Source: Phoenix dactylifera (lineage: Eukaryota; Streptophyta; Magnoliopsida; Arecales; Arecaceae). From it: a stretch of DNA of 64,000 nucleotides. Under the pieces are notes generated by a model. It searched no databases, was not told the DNA's origin, and worked only from the letters and a program-made list of their open reading frames with translations. The stretch spans positions 3,375,275-3,439,274 of the forward strand of contig NC_052409.1 of assembly GCF_009389715.1 (NCBI RefSeq), in the 5' to 3' direction. Both the position numbers and the translations under genes were made by a program. Positions 1-12,300 of the stretch are shown here, piece after piece; position 1 is the first letter of the stretch; every line of letters begins with the position of its first letter.

Positions 1-192
1 AATGGCAGATATCATTATTGTGTAAAGGAGTCCATGCAACCCCCTTAGTAACTAATTTCTCCTGGTCCATATCATTCCTAGATGACCCGTTTCCATTAGG
101 TGTGAGGACAATCTTGCTGTTGAAGGGTATGAAGACAATCAGGAAAAAAAAAAAAAAGAGGGTTTGAGGACAATGAGGAAGAGGGTTTATTG

Positions 193-882
193 ACTTGCAG
201 TGTAGACAGTGGTGGTTGAGACTTTTTCTCCTTTTTGTTTTTTAACCTTTTTCTCCCCTCTCCTGGCTTCCTTGTGAAAAAAGAACCCACTTTGTGGAGT
301 TTAGTTTTGCAATTAAGCGGTGTTGTTTTGATTTTGTCTTTGTTATCAATTCTTAAGCAATTTCAGGGTTTTGGTTCATGGTTTTTCATGTAAAGTTGTG
401 TGTATAGGTGCATAATTAGAAACTTGCAAGTATAGACAGTGGTGGTTGAGCCTCTCTCTCCCCCTCTCTCTCTCTTTTTAACCTTTTTCTTCACTCTCCT
501 GGCTTGCTTGTAAAAAGAGAACCCACTTTGTGGGGTTGAGTTTTGCAATCAAGCAATGATGTTTCGATTTTGTTATTAATTCTTAGGCAATTTCAGGGTT
601 TTGGTTCATAGTTTTTTTTGTAAAGTTGTGTATAGGTGTATAATTAGAAACTTGCAAGTGTACACAGTGGTGGTTGAGTCTCTGTCTCTGTCTCTCTCTC
701 TCTCTCTATAATCTCTTTCTCCCTTCTCCTGGCTTGCTTGTAAAAAGAAAACCCGCTTTGTGGGGTTTAGTTTTGCAATCAAGCAGTGTTGTTTTGATTT
801 TGCTTTTGTTATTAATTCTTAATCAATTTCAAGGTTTTGGTTCATGGTTTTTCTTGTAAAGTTGTGTATTGGTGTATAATTT
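193..882. repeat. three-copy tandem repeat, unit about 228 bp
   Basis: Three head-to-tail copies begin at about 193, 422 and 650, each opening with ACTTGCA and continuing into a stretch containing ACAGTGGTGGTTGAG. Each copy then has a CT-rich run, TCTCCTGGCTTGCTTGTAA or close to it, a line with AACCCACTTTGTGG, and ends with AAGTTGTGTATAGG or a variant. Copies differ mainly in the length of the CT run. A short, further diverged piece may extend left to about 100. No coding potential is visible; the ORFs over it are low-complexity. Confidence 0.9.
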
Positions 883-885
883 TAT

Positions 886-1859
886 TGGAAAAGCTTGAGA
901 ACTCGGGTAATTAATTCTTGATTTCATAGGATTATAACTCTTGTCGGTCATATACAAAATCTAAAGCTATGCCTTTTTTTCTCCCTTTGCCTGCCTATCC
1001 CAATTGGATGTCAATTGATGGCGTCCAAGGAGGTATAATTCTTAGAATCGAAATTATTTTTGGTATTTTGCTTCGGAAGGGATTGAAAAGAATAATGCAT
1101 TCTAGCTGGAAGGATTTGGACAAGGCCAATGCCCAAACACCATCTCCACAAGCAGCCACTGCCTCATTGCTTGAATTGATCATCATATAAGTTGCTTTTA
1201 CAAGGGTGCACCACCAAACACCAATATGTTTTGTATTAATCTGGATGTGCGAAGTATTCAAGGCTGTTTGTAAACATGTGAAAATTATTTTGTGTTTAAG
1301 TGCTTGGATTCACTACTATATTTTCCAAGTCATGAATTTTGTCGATGCCAAAAGTTTTTTTTTTTTTTTAACACGAAAGCATGACAAAATTATCTAGAGA
1401 AGGAATTGCTCTAATGTCAATCCTGCAACCATCACAACTCTATCTTTGGAAACAAATGACAAGGTGATTGATAGTCCTGCTTATTAGAGTGCAGTAACTT
1501 CTTCCCCATAGAACTTTCAAGGCTAGTCTTTTAAGATCGCCCGTCGTTAAAACATTTTAACAACGTGGAATTTGACAACTTCTATTACAGTATATATGAT
1601 GTTTGTGACCCATTCGTGCAATATCTTCTCAATATAGCAAATGTTTTCACGCGGCAATCCTATTTGCTCCTAAGCATCTCTTTCTCGGTCAAAATTGGAA
1701 TCTATGGAGGTGTTCTGTTTTTCTTCTTCTATTTTCTTTTTGATTTTCCCATTTTTGTCTTGATGTAAAGAGAGCTCATCACCAATTCACTAAAAATATA
1801 AATGCACGAAATATTGGTCCCATGAACATGACAACATTTATTATCTATTCTATTATATC
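886..1859. other. gene-free stretch
   Basis: Unremarkable AT-leaning DNA with short unrelated ORFs on both strands and a poly-T run near 1357. No domain, repeat or RNA gene was recognised. Confidence 0.5.
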
Positions 1860-2830
1860 TATTATGTATATCAAAAATGGAGGCTCAGTTTACGCTGAGC
1901 TCTTTATTCATCATGTGAACATCGGTATTATGATGCTGATATTAATATGTTGGCTATTATTTAAGTTTATTATTTAATATGTAATAGATATTAATGACGT
2001 TGATATTAATATACTCGAGTATCATTAAAATTTTCTACTTAATGTGTATTTATTATATTTTATTATATTTCAATAACAATCATAAAAGGAAGAAAGGGAT
2101 CAATAATGCTGATATTAATGATGAAAATTTCTATTTGACTACTCAATTTGTGCAGCTTCATTCATTATGTGGATGCAATCATTATTAAAGTTCATTAGTT
2201 AATATGTAATAGATATTAATCCATAGATACTCTAGCACTCTCTATTTGTCATGTAGATGATGGTGCTAATAATACTGATGTTAATATATTGACCATCATT
2301 AAAGTTAGTTGCTTAATATGCAATAGATATTAATAATGTTGGAATTAATTTACTCAGCTATAATTAAAATATTTTACTGAATATATCAGATAAATTTGGT
2401 TATTAAAACCTTCTATTATTATAATTTATTATATTATTATATTTAATTTCAAGAATAAAAAATGTATACCAATGTTAATGTTGCCGGCACTGGAAATAAT
2501 TGCTTAGCCACTCATGCATACAGTATTAAATATACTGGCCATCATTAAAATTTATTACATAATATAGATGTAGATATTAATATGCTCAGCTATTTTTAAA
2601 ATTTATTGCTTAATGAAATAGAAATTTAGTTATTAAAATCTTATATTTATTTAATTTTTCCATATTTTTATATTGTACCTTAAAAATGGTTGAACAAAAA
2701 TCTAAAAAAATCATATCTCTTGCATAACATTAATAAAGTCGACATTAATGATGTTTTTCTCGCCCATCACTAATATTTATTATTTAATATGCTAAAAAAA
2801 ATTTACAATTAATTTTTTATTTAATTGAGT
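1860..2830. repeat. degenerate AT-rich tandem repeat field
   Basis: A phrase of the type TAATATGTAATAGATATTAA followed by a form of GATATTAATAT and CATTAAAATTTATT recurs at about 1975, 2199, 2317 and 2555, with weaker echoes to about 2790. Spacing varies between roughly 110 and 240 bp, so it is a decayed tandem array and not a clean satellite. No gene was seen in it. Confidence 0.6.
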
Positions 2831-4093
2831 GGTTTTTCTTCATAAATGATCTTTTTTGTGCATATAAATTTTTTTATATTTTTTTTAAAGTCAGAGAACT
2901 CAAAGGCTTTATTAGTAGAATTTTTTTTTATTTGACTTTTAAATTTTTTTTTAACATGGATTTAAAAAAAAACGTATTAAAATAAAAGTCCTGCGCCATA
3001 TTTTCTTTTATAATCCTCGTCCGATACGATTATTGTTCCCGCCCATCTCACCCTGATAATTCTAAATAAATATAAGACGACAAACCTCGCCACACAAATC
3101 CTCGCAACCGTTCCCCTCCTGCTGACAACGTTCCCATGTTCGGTGGCCCCCACTTTTCAGACCACATTATTTTATTCAGAAAAGGACGCTGTCAAGCCCC
3201 CCATGTGATACAACTCGTCTCCCGGCACCGGACCGCCCCGATCTGCTCCGGTTCATCCAGACCGCCGAAAACACTCCACGTGGACCGGGATGCGGCATCA
3301 GGAGACCGGACCACGGACCGGCTATCCTGTCCCCACCCGCGAAGAAGATCTCCCCCGTATCTCTCGTAAACCCCGTACGGTACGGCCTCGCATATCCCCC
3401 CTCGGGAACACCAATCCACCAAACCGGGTCCGGTTTCCCTCCCCTCGGTCGGTGCCCCTTCGAGTGCAAAAGAAAATAATTGACCACCTTTTCAGCGGAA
3501 TCTTTCCTTCTTTATAAAATAGTTTTTATTTTGTCCTTGGGAGTTGGGAGTGAGAGGGACGGGGATCTCCCTCGGTACGGCTCGGAAGATCTTCTCCACC
3601 ATCTCCTCCTGCCATTTGTTCCTTAAATTAACTCGATCCCCCCTGATGTCCGTCCATTCAAGACACAATATAATTAATTGGACCAGGAGAGCAATATCTA
3701 GATAGATTCGGTGACGCAAGAAGACTAGGGGAGGATAGGGATGGGATGTCGATGATGATGGCGAGATTGTCCTTTGGGTTGGCCCCCGAAGGAGATTAGT
3801 CAAACCGTGGACTTCTCCCCTCCCTTCCCTCGAACCATATCTCGGGTTGCCCTGCCCGAGTCCATGTGGGATGTCCCTCGGGTGAGACGTTGGGTGAGGT
3901 TTGGGGAGGAAATCCGGAGCGGGGACCTCCGAGGGTGGTCTGTGGAGTCGGAATCGACGGTGGATTTGGTGTCATTCCCTCTGGTCTCGGTTCTCCCGCT
4001 TCCTCGGATTCTCGGTGGATCTTGGGAGATTTCCTTCCCCTTTTGTTCTCCCTCCCCTTATCCTTGCCTTTTCGTTCTGGTGAGTTTGGGGAT
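2831..4093. other. upstream region of the response regulator gene, with a GC-rich block
   Basis: AT-rich DNA to about 3000 changes abruptly to a GC-rich block at about 3000-3480 and again at 3540-4090. ORFs of up to 171 codons exist here, but they are unspliced artefacts with no recognisable domain, and the longest overlaps the true first exon downstream. Best read as promoter and upstream sequence of the gene starting at 4199. Confidence 0.5.
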
Positions 4094-4100
4094 TATATAA
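4094..4100 (+). promoter_or_regulatory. TATA box of the response regulator gene
   Basis: TATATAA lies about 100 bp before the start codon at 4199, which would place transcription start near 4125 and give a leader of about 75 nt. No ATG lies between the box and the chosen start. Inference from sequence only. Confidence 0.6.
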
Positions 4101-4198
4101 GCCGTGGGAGAGCCAAGAAGAAGACCACCTCCGAGTCTTCTCTGTTCTGTGTTCTGCAGCTATTCCGGATAGAGAGTGGGTTAGAGGGTGGGATAATT

Positions 4199-5046
4199 AT
4201 GTCATCGTCGAGAGGGGATTTGGGTGCAGGCGGAGAAGCGGAGCGCGAGCTCCATGTTCTGGCGGTCGACGATAGCTCCGTCGACCGGGCGGTGATCGCC
4301 AAGCTTCTTCGCAGCTCTAAACATAGAGGTTGTTTTGATGTCTTTTTTTTTGGCTTTATGATTTTAAAAGTTATGACATAGAAATTTTGATCTTTCTGGG
4401 TGAAGTTTATGGGATTAATGAGAGAAACTTGGGTTTCGCAGTGACGACCGTGGACAGTGGCAAAAGAGCATTGGAGCTCTTGGGCTTGGTACGCTTATTA
4501 TTTATTTCATCATTTTATTGTATTATTGCTGATTATTATTGTATCTAAGCTTAATACATGGTACTAATCATTTGACTGGTCTCTAATGGCATTTTTTTTT
4601 GGGGTGGCAGGAGCCCAATGTTAATATGATAATTACGGACTACTGGATGCCCGAGATGACTGGGTATGAGCTCCTCAAGAAGGTCAAGGTCAGTGTATTC
4701 CCCCATATTTTTTTTTCCTGAAAAAAATTGATGAATGTGTTATTGGAGGCTTCAATATTCACAATGTTGCCGTTGAAACTTTGTGGCTGTAGGAATCGTC
4801 GACGCTGAAGGAAATCCCTGTGGTTATCATGTCATCCGAGAACGTAGCCAATAGGATCAACAGGTGGTCGTCTTTTCCACGTTTCTCAAAGCATACAAGT
4901 GGAAATATGCCTTCATGACATTATTTGAATTTTTTATTTTATTTTATTTTTGGATCAGGTGTTTGGAAGAGGGAGCAGAGGATTTTTTGCTCAAGCCTGT
5001 CCGGCCGTCGGATGTGTCTCGTCTGTGCAGTCGCATGATGAGATGA
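4199..5046 (+). CDS. type-A two-component response regulator (cytokinin signalling)
   Basis: Five exons: 4199-4328, 4442-4488, 4611-4688, 4793-4863 and 4959-5046, giving 137 residues. The protein is a single receiver domain with almost no tail, which is typical of the short type-A class (resembling rice OsRR9/OsRR10). Visible receiver residues are the acidic pair D24-D25, the phospho-accepting D69 in [16 protein letters not shown]99 in IMSSE and K121 in [10 protein letters not shown]. Type-A regulators accept phosphate from histidine phosphotransfer proteins and act as negative feedback elements in cytokinin signalling, in nucleus and cytosol. W71 stands where many relatives have Cys. There is no DNA-binding GARP domain, which excludes type-B. 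A TATA box lies 100 bp upstream. Class is firm; the exact orthologue is not assigned. Confidence 0.93.
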
Positions 5047-6025
5047 TGATCAACGGGCCTCGCCTTTGATGCATGGATGATGGATGGATGGATAGGTCGA
5101 TAGATCGCCGAGTTCCCTTTTCTTTTTTTTTTTATCCTTATACATATATTGGTCTTCTGAACCGGAACTTTTTTTTTCCTCTGTTGGAGAATAATAATAT
5201 AGTATAGAAAAGTTTTGTGTTCTTTATTTTTTTTTTCAGTTTTGAGAATTTTGTGGGTTGCTTATCTTTGGGAATGCGCGCTCAAGGAATGGAATAGCAG
5301 CTTCGGATTGTCATCCATGTCTTTCAATCTTCTCTATGCTTTCTGCTTAGAGCTCATTTGAGTAAAAGACTCTGTTTGTTATTTCTTTTCTTTTCTTTAT
5401 GACAGTGGTGATCTCTGTTTGGTCGGTTTATTTAGAAACAATATTAGCACTGAGGAAGTGCAGAAAAAAAAAAGGTGTAGATTGTAGTTTTTATTTGGCC
5501 ACGGTAATTGAGTGGGTCGGGATCCGAAATGCGCGGCTGGAAATTGGTTCTTAGACTAGAGAAAGTACAGTTTTCAAAGTATGGTTTTCATCATTCTATG
5601 CACCTTTATAGAAAGGTAGACGATGTCAGTCTGGTTGTCTTTTTTTTCTGCTCATCGTTCTGAAAGTTTTATTTGGATGGACCATGAATCATTGCGAGAA
5701 TCTGAGTAGTTTTTTATTTTTTATTTTTGTTGGCAGTATTTATATTAAAAAAATTATATACTATACAAGTATTTCTACTGCATTTTTTTCATTTCCTGAT
5801 GGATTTTGCTTGATGATAAGCATGCAACTTCGGATTTCCTGAAGCTCTGGCATCCTATCCTTTCATTTGATACTGAGTTTGTTTCATAATGCGGTGAGAG
5901 ATTAGAGCTTATACGTATTTTGAAGTCTAATTATCTTCTTTGAAAGCAGAGAGAGGGATGGGTTCCATTATACAATTGCTTAAAGTTTAAGTACCAATAT
6001 GTTAAGATTAGAACTAGACCACGTT
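5047..6025. other. 3' flank of the response regulator, no further gene
   Basis: Contains the probable 3' untranslated region, with T-rich stretches near 5125 and 5225, followed by ordinary intergenic DNA up to the solo LTR. No ORF or repeat of note was seen. Confidence 0.5.
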
Positions 6026-9000
6026 GTTGTTGTAATATCCGGGCCCAATCTAAGCCCGATATCCTTTTCGGCCCATGGTTGGCAGCCCATTTGAGGGCTG
6101 CCACCTCATGTTAATTGAGAGGACAGAGGAGTCCAGCTGTCGGCACTGGGTGCAGCTGAAACAATGCTGCTAAAGCGGTGACTACCGCTTAAGAAATCCC
6201 CAAATCCCCTGCCTTCTCTCCTCTTGATGTATTCGAGATAACAGAGAAAGAAAGAAACAAAGAGAGAAAGGAAGGGGAAGGAAGAAGACTCACCGCGTGC
6301 GGCCGCGGGCGTCGCCGGCGCCCTGGAAGCTAGGTAAGCCCCTTCCTCCCTATCTTCTAATTTATTCAAGATAACAAAGAAAGAAACAAAGAGAGAAAGG
6401 AAGGGGAATAAACAGGGCTCACCGCGGCCGCGAGCATCGCCGGCGTTGCTGGCCTCGGCCGCGAGCACCGCGGCGTTGCAGCCGGCCGTGAGCGCCACGA
6501 CCATCGCGCGGTGCGGCCGTGGGCTCAGTCGCGGGCATCCCGTGACACTGCTAGCTCTCCCGGCGCGTCTCTCCTCCGTGGGAGAAGGGAGGGCCGCCGT
6601 AGGCGCCGCCGGCCTCGGCTAGCCTCTCGAGAACTCCGTCACCCTCATCCCGAGCTTGCCTTCCTCCCTTCGCAGGAGAAGAAAGGGGGGAAGGAAAAGA
6701 GGGATCGGGAGAAGAAAAGAAAGGGAGGAGAACAGAAGAAAGAAAGGAAAAGAGAGAAGGAAAGGAAGGTTCGGGAAGAAACAGGGAAGAAAAGAAAAAG
6801 GAAAGAAAAGAAAAGAAAAGAAAAAGAAAAGGAAAAGAAAAAAAGAAAAAAAAAGAAAGAAAAGAAAAAGAAAAGACCCTATCGGATCAGATCTGGGTTC
6901 GGGTCCGAAACCCGTTAAGCCTAATTGACCTATATGAACCCCATCTGGTTTTAAACCGAGCCCAAAGGTTCCAAATTGGGTAAATTGAACTTGGGCTAGA
7001 TCCTTGGATGGGATCCAGGCAAGTAAGTTCATAGTGTGATGAACTGAGAAATTATATAATAAATAAATAGGGAATAATGTAATTTCTATGATATTGTTTT
7101 AGGTAATTAAGGATTTGTCACCTGGACTTGATAAATTTGGAAAGCGAATCACTGTAAGTAATCTATTTTAATCTTATTGTGGATCATGTTAGTACTATGT
7201 TTATTAAGATTTTAAAGTGTTATTCGTGTATATATTTCATGAATGGGTGTATTATAAAATGTAAGTAACCTATCCTAATCTTCTATGGATCATGCATGTA
7301 ATTGACCTGTCCCAACTTTATTGTGAATTATGTATCTTGAGTTATGAATTATGCATCATGTATATGAGTGGTATGTTCTAGCCATATAATGTATGATTAT
7401 GCATGTATTGAGCTTATGCAGATTTTATTATGCATGCAAGATGAATTGGGTTACATTGCTATGTAATTGTGATATCCATATGAAATAAGATAATGAATTG
7501 CATCTAGTTATGTGCACTGCTTGCAAGGGGTACCTAAGGGTTCTTATTGCTACGGGCCGAATGCAACTGAGCCGGCCTTGCCAGTGGCCGATAATGACTG
7601 AGCCAGCCCCGCCAGTGGCCGACTAATAACTGAGCAGGCCCCGCCAGTGACCGATAATGAATTCGCCGTAGCATCCATGAGGTACTACCTACAAGAAGTA
7701 TTGTTTACGGACTCTTAAGAGCTACTGATCGAATGCAACTGAGCCGGCCTTGCCAGTGGCCGAGAATGACTGAGCCAGCCCCGCCAGTGGCCGCCTAATA
7801 ACTGAGCTGGCCCCGCCAGCGGCCGATAATGACTTCGCAGTAGCATCTGAGAGTATGACCACGGCATGCCGGAGGCACGGTTATATATGTGCATTTCATG
7901 AAAATTCTTGATTGATATAAAACACTGAATTGTTTACTCAGCATGAATATTTTATCATGATGATTTGTTATATAGTATACATGTCAGCTTCTCAAACCCT
8001 ATTAAAACATGTTTAGTATTTTTGCATAATCAAGCATATGCTAGTAGATGTGCATGATTTACCAGGGTTAGCATGGTTCAAGTGTATCATTGTATATGGA
8101 ACAACGGACATTTGATGTATATGTTAGCCTCTCAAATCCTGCATAAACATGGTTATCATATTTGATGTAAGTGACCCTGCACAAATCTTATTGATCGCAA
8201 ATTACTGTTTAAGTTATAAGTATGAAATGATGAAATAATATTTGATATGGTGTATTCTCAAAATTAGGATCATATGATTGTATGTGATTCATGAATTTGG
8301 TTAAATAGTATTTCTTCATGAATATATGATTGGGTATGAATTATGATTATGATATATTGCATGAAAATGATATTTGAAGCATAATCATGAGGCTCGTTCC
8401 AGAGCCTGGGTATATGAGACGGGTGTTTCCAAATCCTGTAGATGCGTTTTGGGGAGAAGCAAAATCGGTGAGGGGTTAAGTGCGGCGCATGCGCGTGCGT
8501 ACGGACCCCGGAACCGGCCAACATCTGGCAGGGGAGCCCCGTGTTTCCCCCTCATGTGGGCCCGATAGTCACGTGCCCTGTGCAGGCGGGCCGTGACATT
8601 TATGAACGTGCCTGGCCAAAGCATACATTATTTTACGACGAGTTTTTGAATATATCCTTTATGAAATGTTGTATTTTGCTATAACTGCTATCTCCTTTAA
8701 ATGATGCTAATCGCATGAATTCTTATGTTTGATCCGGTAAAATTATGTATGATTACTTACTAAGCCGTGTAGCTCATATCCATTCATTTACATTTTTCTT
8801 TCAGATCCTCACCACTGATAGCTGTCGGAGACACTTTAATTTGGTATCAGGGCTTCTTTCCTTTGGGATAAAATAAGTATACTTTTGTGTACATAAACTA
8901 CATAGAAGCTCTGTATTTGGGTACTGACCAGCATGTTGTACTAAGAATGCTTTCATATATAAAGGTTTGGTTGGTTTGACTACCCTGTAACCCATGTATG

Positions 9001-9078
9001 AGGCTTCGTGCTATTGTGGGCGGTAGTTGGCAATAGCACGGCCGTGTCACAGATCCGGGTTCGGGGCGTGACAGTTGT
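6026..9078. mobile_element. solo LTR, probable Ty3/gypsy (Del/Tekay-like), with 5-bp target duplication
   Basis: A 3,043-bp unit at 6031-9073 begins TGTAATATCC and ends GGGGCGTGACA, so it has TG...CA ends. It is flanked by GTTGT at 6026-6030 and GTTGT directly after it at 9074. No internal coding region is present, so it reads as a solo LTR left by LTR-LTR recombination. Inside are an inverted repeat near 6081-6103 (GGCAGCCC/GGGCTGCC), a long polypurine stretch at about 6670-6875 and a GC-rich minisatellite at 7555-7850. The length and these features recall the long LTRs of plant chromoviruses, but the family call is inference. A copia element has inserted at its right boundary. It is a fossil; its age cannot be read without a partner LTR. 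Confidence 0.75.
7555..7850. repeat. two-block GC-rich minisatellite inside the solo LTR
   Basis: Two blocks, starting at about 7559 and 7731 (offset 172 bp), each carry three imperfect subunits of about 35 bp built around ACTGAGCC, GGC and CGCCAGTGGCCGA. Each block ends near a TTCGC(C/A)GTAGCATC phrase. The second block is therefore a higher-order duplication of the first. Confidence 0.8.
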
Positions 9079-9293
9079 AGAGCCAGTAACACCAGCACCT
9101 CCGCCTTGAGCTACGTATCCACAACTTCCCAACAGTCTGCAGATATGATACGAACCAACTCAGTTGTTATGAGTTGTTGTAACTGAGAATAATATTGTAA
9201 CTGATCCTCAGCTGTATCTGTGTATATATATCTATCATGTAATCACTGACTATGTGGAAAACCTTTTAGAAAACTGTTACTCATATCTTTACA
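9076..9293 (+). repeat. 5' LTR of the copia element
   Basis: 218 bp, TGTAGAGCC to CTTTACA, with a TATATATAT stretch near 9226 that could serve as its TATA box. Nearly identical to the copy at 13421-13638. Confidence 0.95.
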
Positions 9294-9305
9294 TGGTATC
9301 AGAGC
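9294..9305 (+). other. primer-binding site of the copia element
   Basis: TGGTATCAGAGC directly abuts the left LTR and is the standard complement of the plant initiator Met-tRNA 3' end used by copia elements. Confidence 0.9.
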
Positions 9306-12300
9306 TTGCATTCTCCAATGAGTTTTCTTTTTGCTCCTCTTCCTCTAACTCACGTCTGTGCCATGGCTGATTCCTCCTCCCCGTCTGTACATCAATCAAC
9401 TTTTTCTTCCACGGAAAATTCCCTTGTTGCCATCAATGCTTCATCCCAGATTACTGCTCGTCTTACCCCCACCAACTTTCCTTCCTGGCAAGCCCAGTTT
9501 GAGTCACTTCTTCTTGGGTATAATCTCTATGGTTATGTTGATGGCACGTTGTCTGGTTCCACCAGTTCTTCCTCCAACCACTGGTTTCGTCAGGATAAAC
9601 TAATCCTGAATGCTATCCTGGCCTCTGTTTCTGATGTTGTGGTACCCCTCATCGCATCATCCAAAACCTCCTGCGATGCTTGGAGCAAGCTGACCAAGCT
9701 CTATGCCAGCCGCTCTCGCACGCGGGTCATGCAACTTAAGGAGGAGCTTACTCTTCTTCAGCGTGGTGATCGCAGTGTTTCTGTCTACTTACACTCGGTC
9801 AAAACCATTGTTGATGAACTTGCTCTAATAGATTCTCCATTGCCAGATGATGACATTACTCTCTACGTTCTCAATGGTCTTGGTCCTGAATACCGAGACA
9901 TTGCCGCTCCCATTCGAGCCCGGGAGACATCTTTATCCTTTGAGGAACTTCATGACCTCCTTGTCAGCCATGAAGCCTATTTGAAACGGCTTGAGGCATC
10001 CTCTCCAGCACTGGTGGCTACTGCAAATTCCTCTCAGCGCAGGCAGTTTTTCGGTTCGCGTTCCTTCAAGCGATCATTCAATAACTCTCGTACCAATCCA
10101 GATCACAAAGGTGACTCAAAACAACGATACTCCAAGCAGCGGTATGCTCCTAAATGTCAGATCTGTGATCGTGTTGGCCACATTGCCAAGCATTGCCCCC
10201 AGCTACCCTCTTCCGCGCCCATGGCAAATTGTGCTTCTGCCTCACATCCGCCTGACAAGCGTTGGCTCATTGATTCAGCAGCTTCCCACAACATCACCGG
10301 CAAGCTTTCTAATCTTCATCTACATTCCGAATATGACGGCACTGATGAAGTAGTTATTGGTGATGGTTCAGGTTTGCCTGTCACACACGTTGGTTCGTTG
10401 ACTCTTCCCCTTTCTACTCGTCTGTTTCATCTTAATGATACCCTTTGTGTTCCTGATCTTCAGAAAAATCTCATCTCGGTTCATCAGTTCACCAAGCACA
10501 ATTATGTTTTCATTGAATTTCATCCCTCTTTTTCTCTTGTCAAGGATCGGAGGACGGGGAAGCTTCTTCTGCAAGGACCATGTGACAATGGTGTGTACCC
10601 TCTTCCAGACTCGTGTGAGCGTCAGCCGTCTCCTTTGAAAACTGCATTCGTTCATGAACGGATTTCCTTGGCTGGCTGGCACGGTCGTCTCGGACATCCC
10701 TCTCCCAAAGTTGTTTCGCGTCTAGTTCGTTCCTTCTTGCTTCCTATTAACAGTTCAGTGTCCTGCTCCAACCTTTGTAATGCTTGTGCTATCAATAAAG
10801 CTCACAAGTTGCCCTTTCACTCACATGGTATGACTAGTACTGCTCCCTTTGAGCTTCTCTACACTGATGTTTGGGGTCCGTCTCCCATTGTCAGCTTCAC
10901 TGGTCACCGGTATTACATTATATTCATTGATTACTTTACAAAATACATGTGGTTCTTCCCCCTTAAACAAAAATCTGACGTCCAAACATTATTTCCTCAA
11001 TTTCACCGTATGGTAACCACGCGTTTCAATACAAAAATTCGGAGCTTATACTCTGACAATGGTGGAGAGTTTGTTGCCTTGCAATCCTATCTCTCTCGGC
11101 ATGGCATCAGCCATTACACTTCAGCTCCTCACACTCCTCAACAAAACGGTGTTTCCGAACGTCGTCATCGTCATGTGGTTGAAACAGGCCTCACTCTCCT
11201 CACTCATGCTTCTCTTCCACGAGAGTTCTGGTCCTATGCCTTCGCCACTGCCACTTATCTCATCAACCGAATGCCCACCCCAGTTCTAAATTATAAGTCT
11301 CCTCTGGAGGCTCTGTTTGGTCTGCCACCTAACTATCTGAAGCTTCGAACCTTTGGCTGCCTCTGCTATCCGTGGCTTCGACCTTATAATACTCACAAGT
11401 TACAGCCCAAATCCCTTGCATGTCTATTTGTTGGCTACTCCACTAGTCAGAGCGCTTACCTCTGTCTTCATCTTCCCACCAAACGTCTCTATGTCTCTCG
11501 CCATGTTCAATTTGACGAGGCTGTATTCCCTTACAAAGAGTCTGTTTTCAATTCTTCACTTCGGCCGTCTCCGGTTCGGATGTCTTCCACTGATGCCTCA
11601 CCTGTCATTAATATACCAATGGGGGTCTCACCACTGTCGACATGTTCTTCTACTGATGCTTCCTCGTCACCTTCGACTGCGTCTACTGCACCGCCTTCTT
11701 CTCCTCTGCCAACTTCACTCGCCTCCTCCACTGAACGGTCTGCTGCTCCTCCTGATGACCAGCTTCAGGATCCTCCACCGGCCCGTCCACATCCCATGAT
11801 CACTCGCTCCATGAACAACATTTACTGTCCAAAGCGGTTGTTTGTTGCCACTAAATATCCGCTACCTGAACCCATCGAACCAACCTGTGTCAGCCAGGCT
11901 CTCAAAGATTATCGCTGGCGCACTGCAATGTCTGAAGAAATCACAGCTCTTCTCAAGCATGGCACCTGGGATCTTGTTCCTCCCAGTGCTGAGCAGAATA
12001 TTGTGGGAAACAAATGGGTGTTTCGGGTAAAACGAAATTCAAATGGCTCCATCAGTCGGTTCAAAGCTCGCCTCGTCGCCAAAGGTTTTCATCAGCGTCC
12101 TGGGGTTGACTACGCTGAAACCTTCAGCCCTGTTGTCAAATCTGCCACCATTCGCCTTATTCTCTCAATTGCTGTCATGAAGGGATGGTGCCTTCGACAA
12201 TTGGACATGAACAATGCCTTTCTTCATGGTGATCTTGCTGAGTCTGTGTTCATGAGACAACCACCTGGGTTTGAGGATTCCTCTAAACCTCATTTCGTCT

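Noticed and set aside
3176-3803. Two 103-codon minus-strand ORFs in the GC-rich upstream block
   Set aside because: Composition-driven open frames with no domain, signal or codon pattern to support them.
3866-4381. 171-codon ORF covering the upstream region and first exon of the response regulator
   Set aside because: It reads through the TATA box and into the first intron; only the last part is the real exon 1. The upstream residues have no family match.
6511-6918. Lys/Arg/Glu-rich ORFs of 90-137 codons
   Set aside because: They translate the polypurine stretch of the solo LTR; low complexity, not genes.
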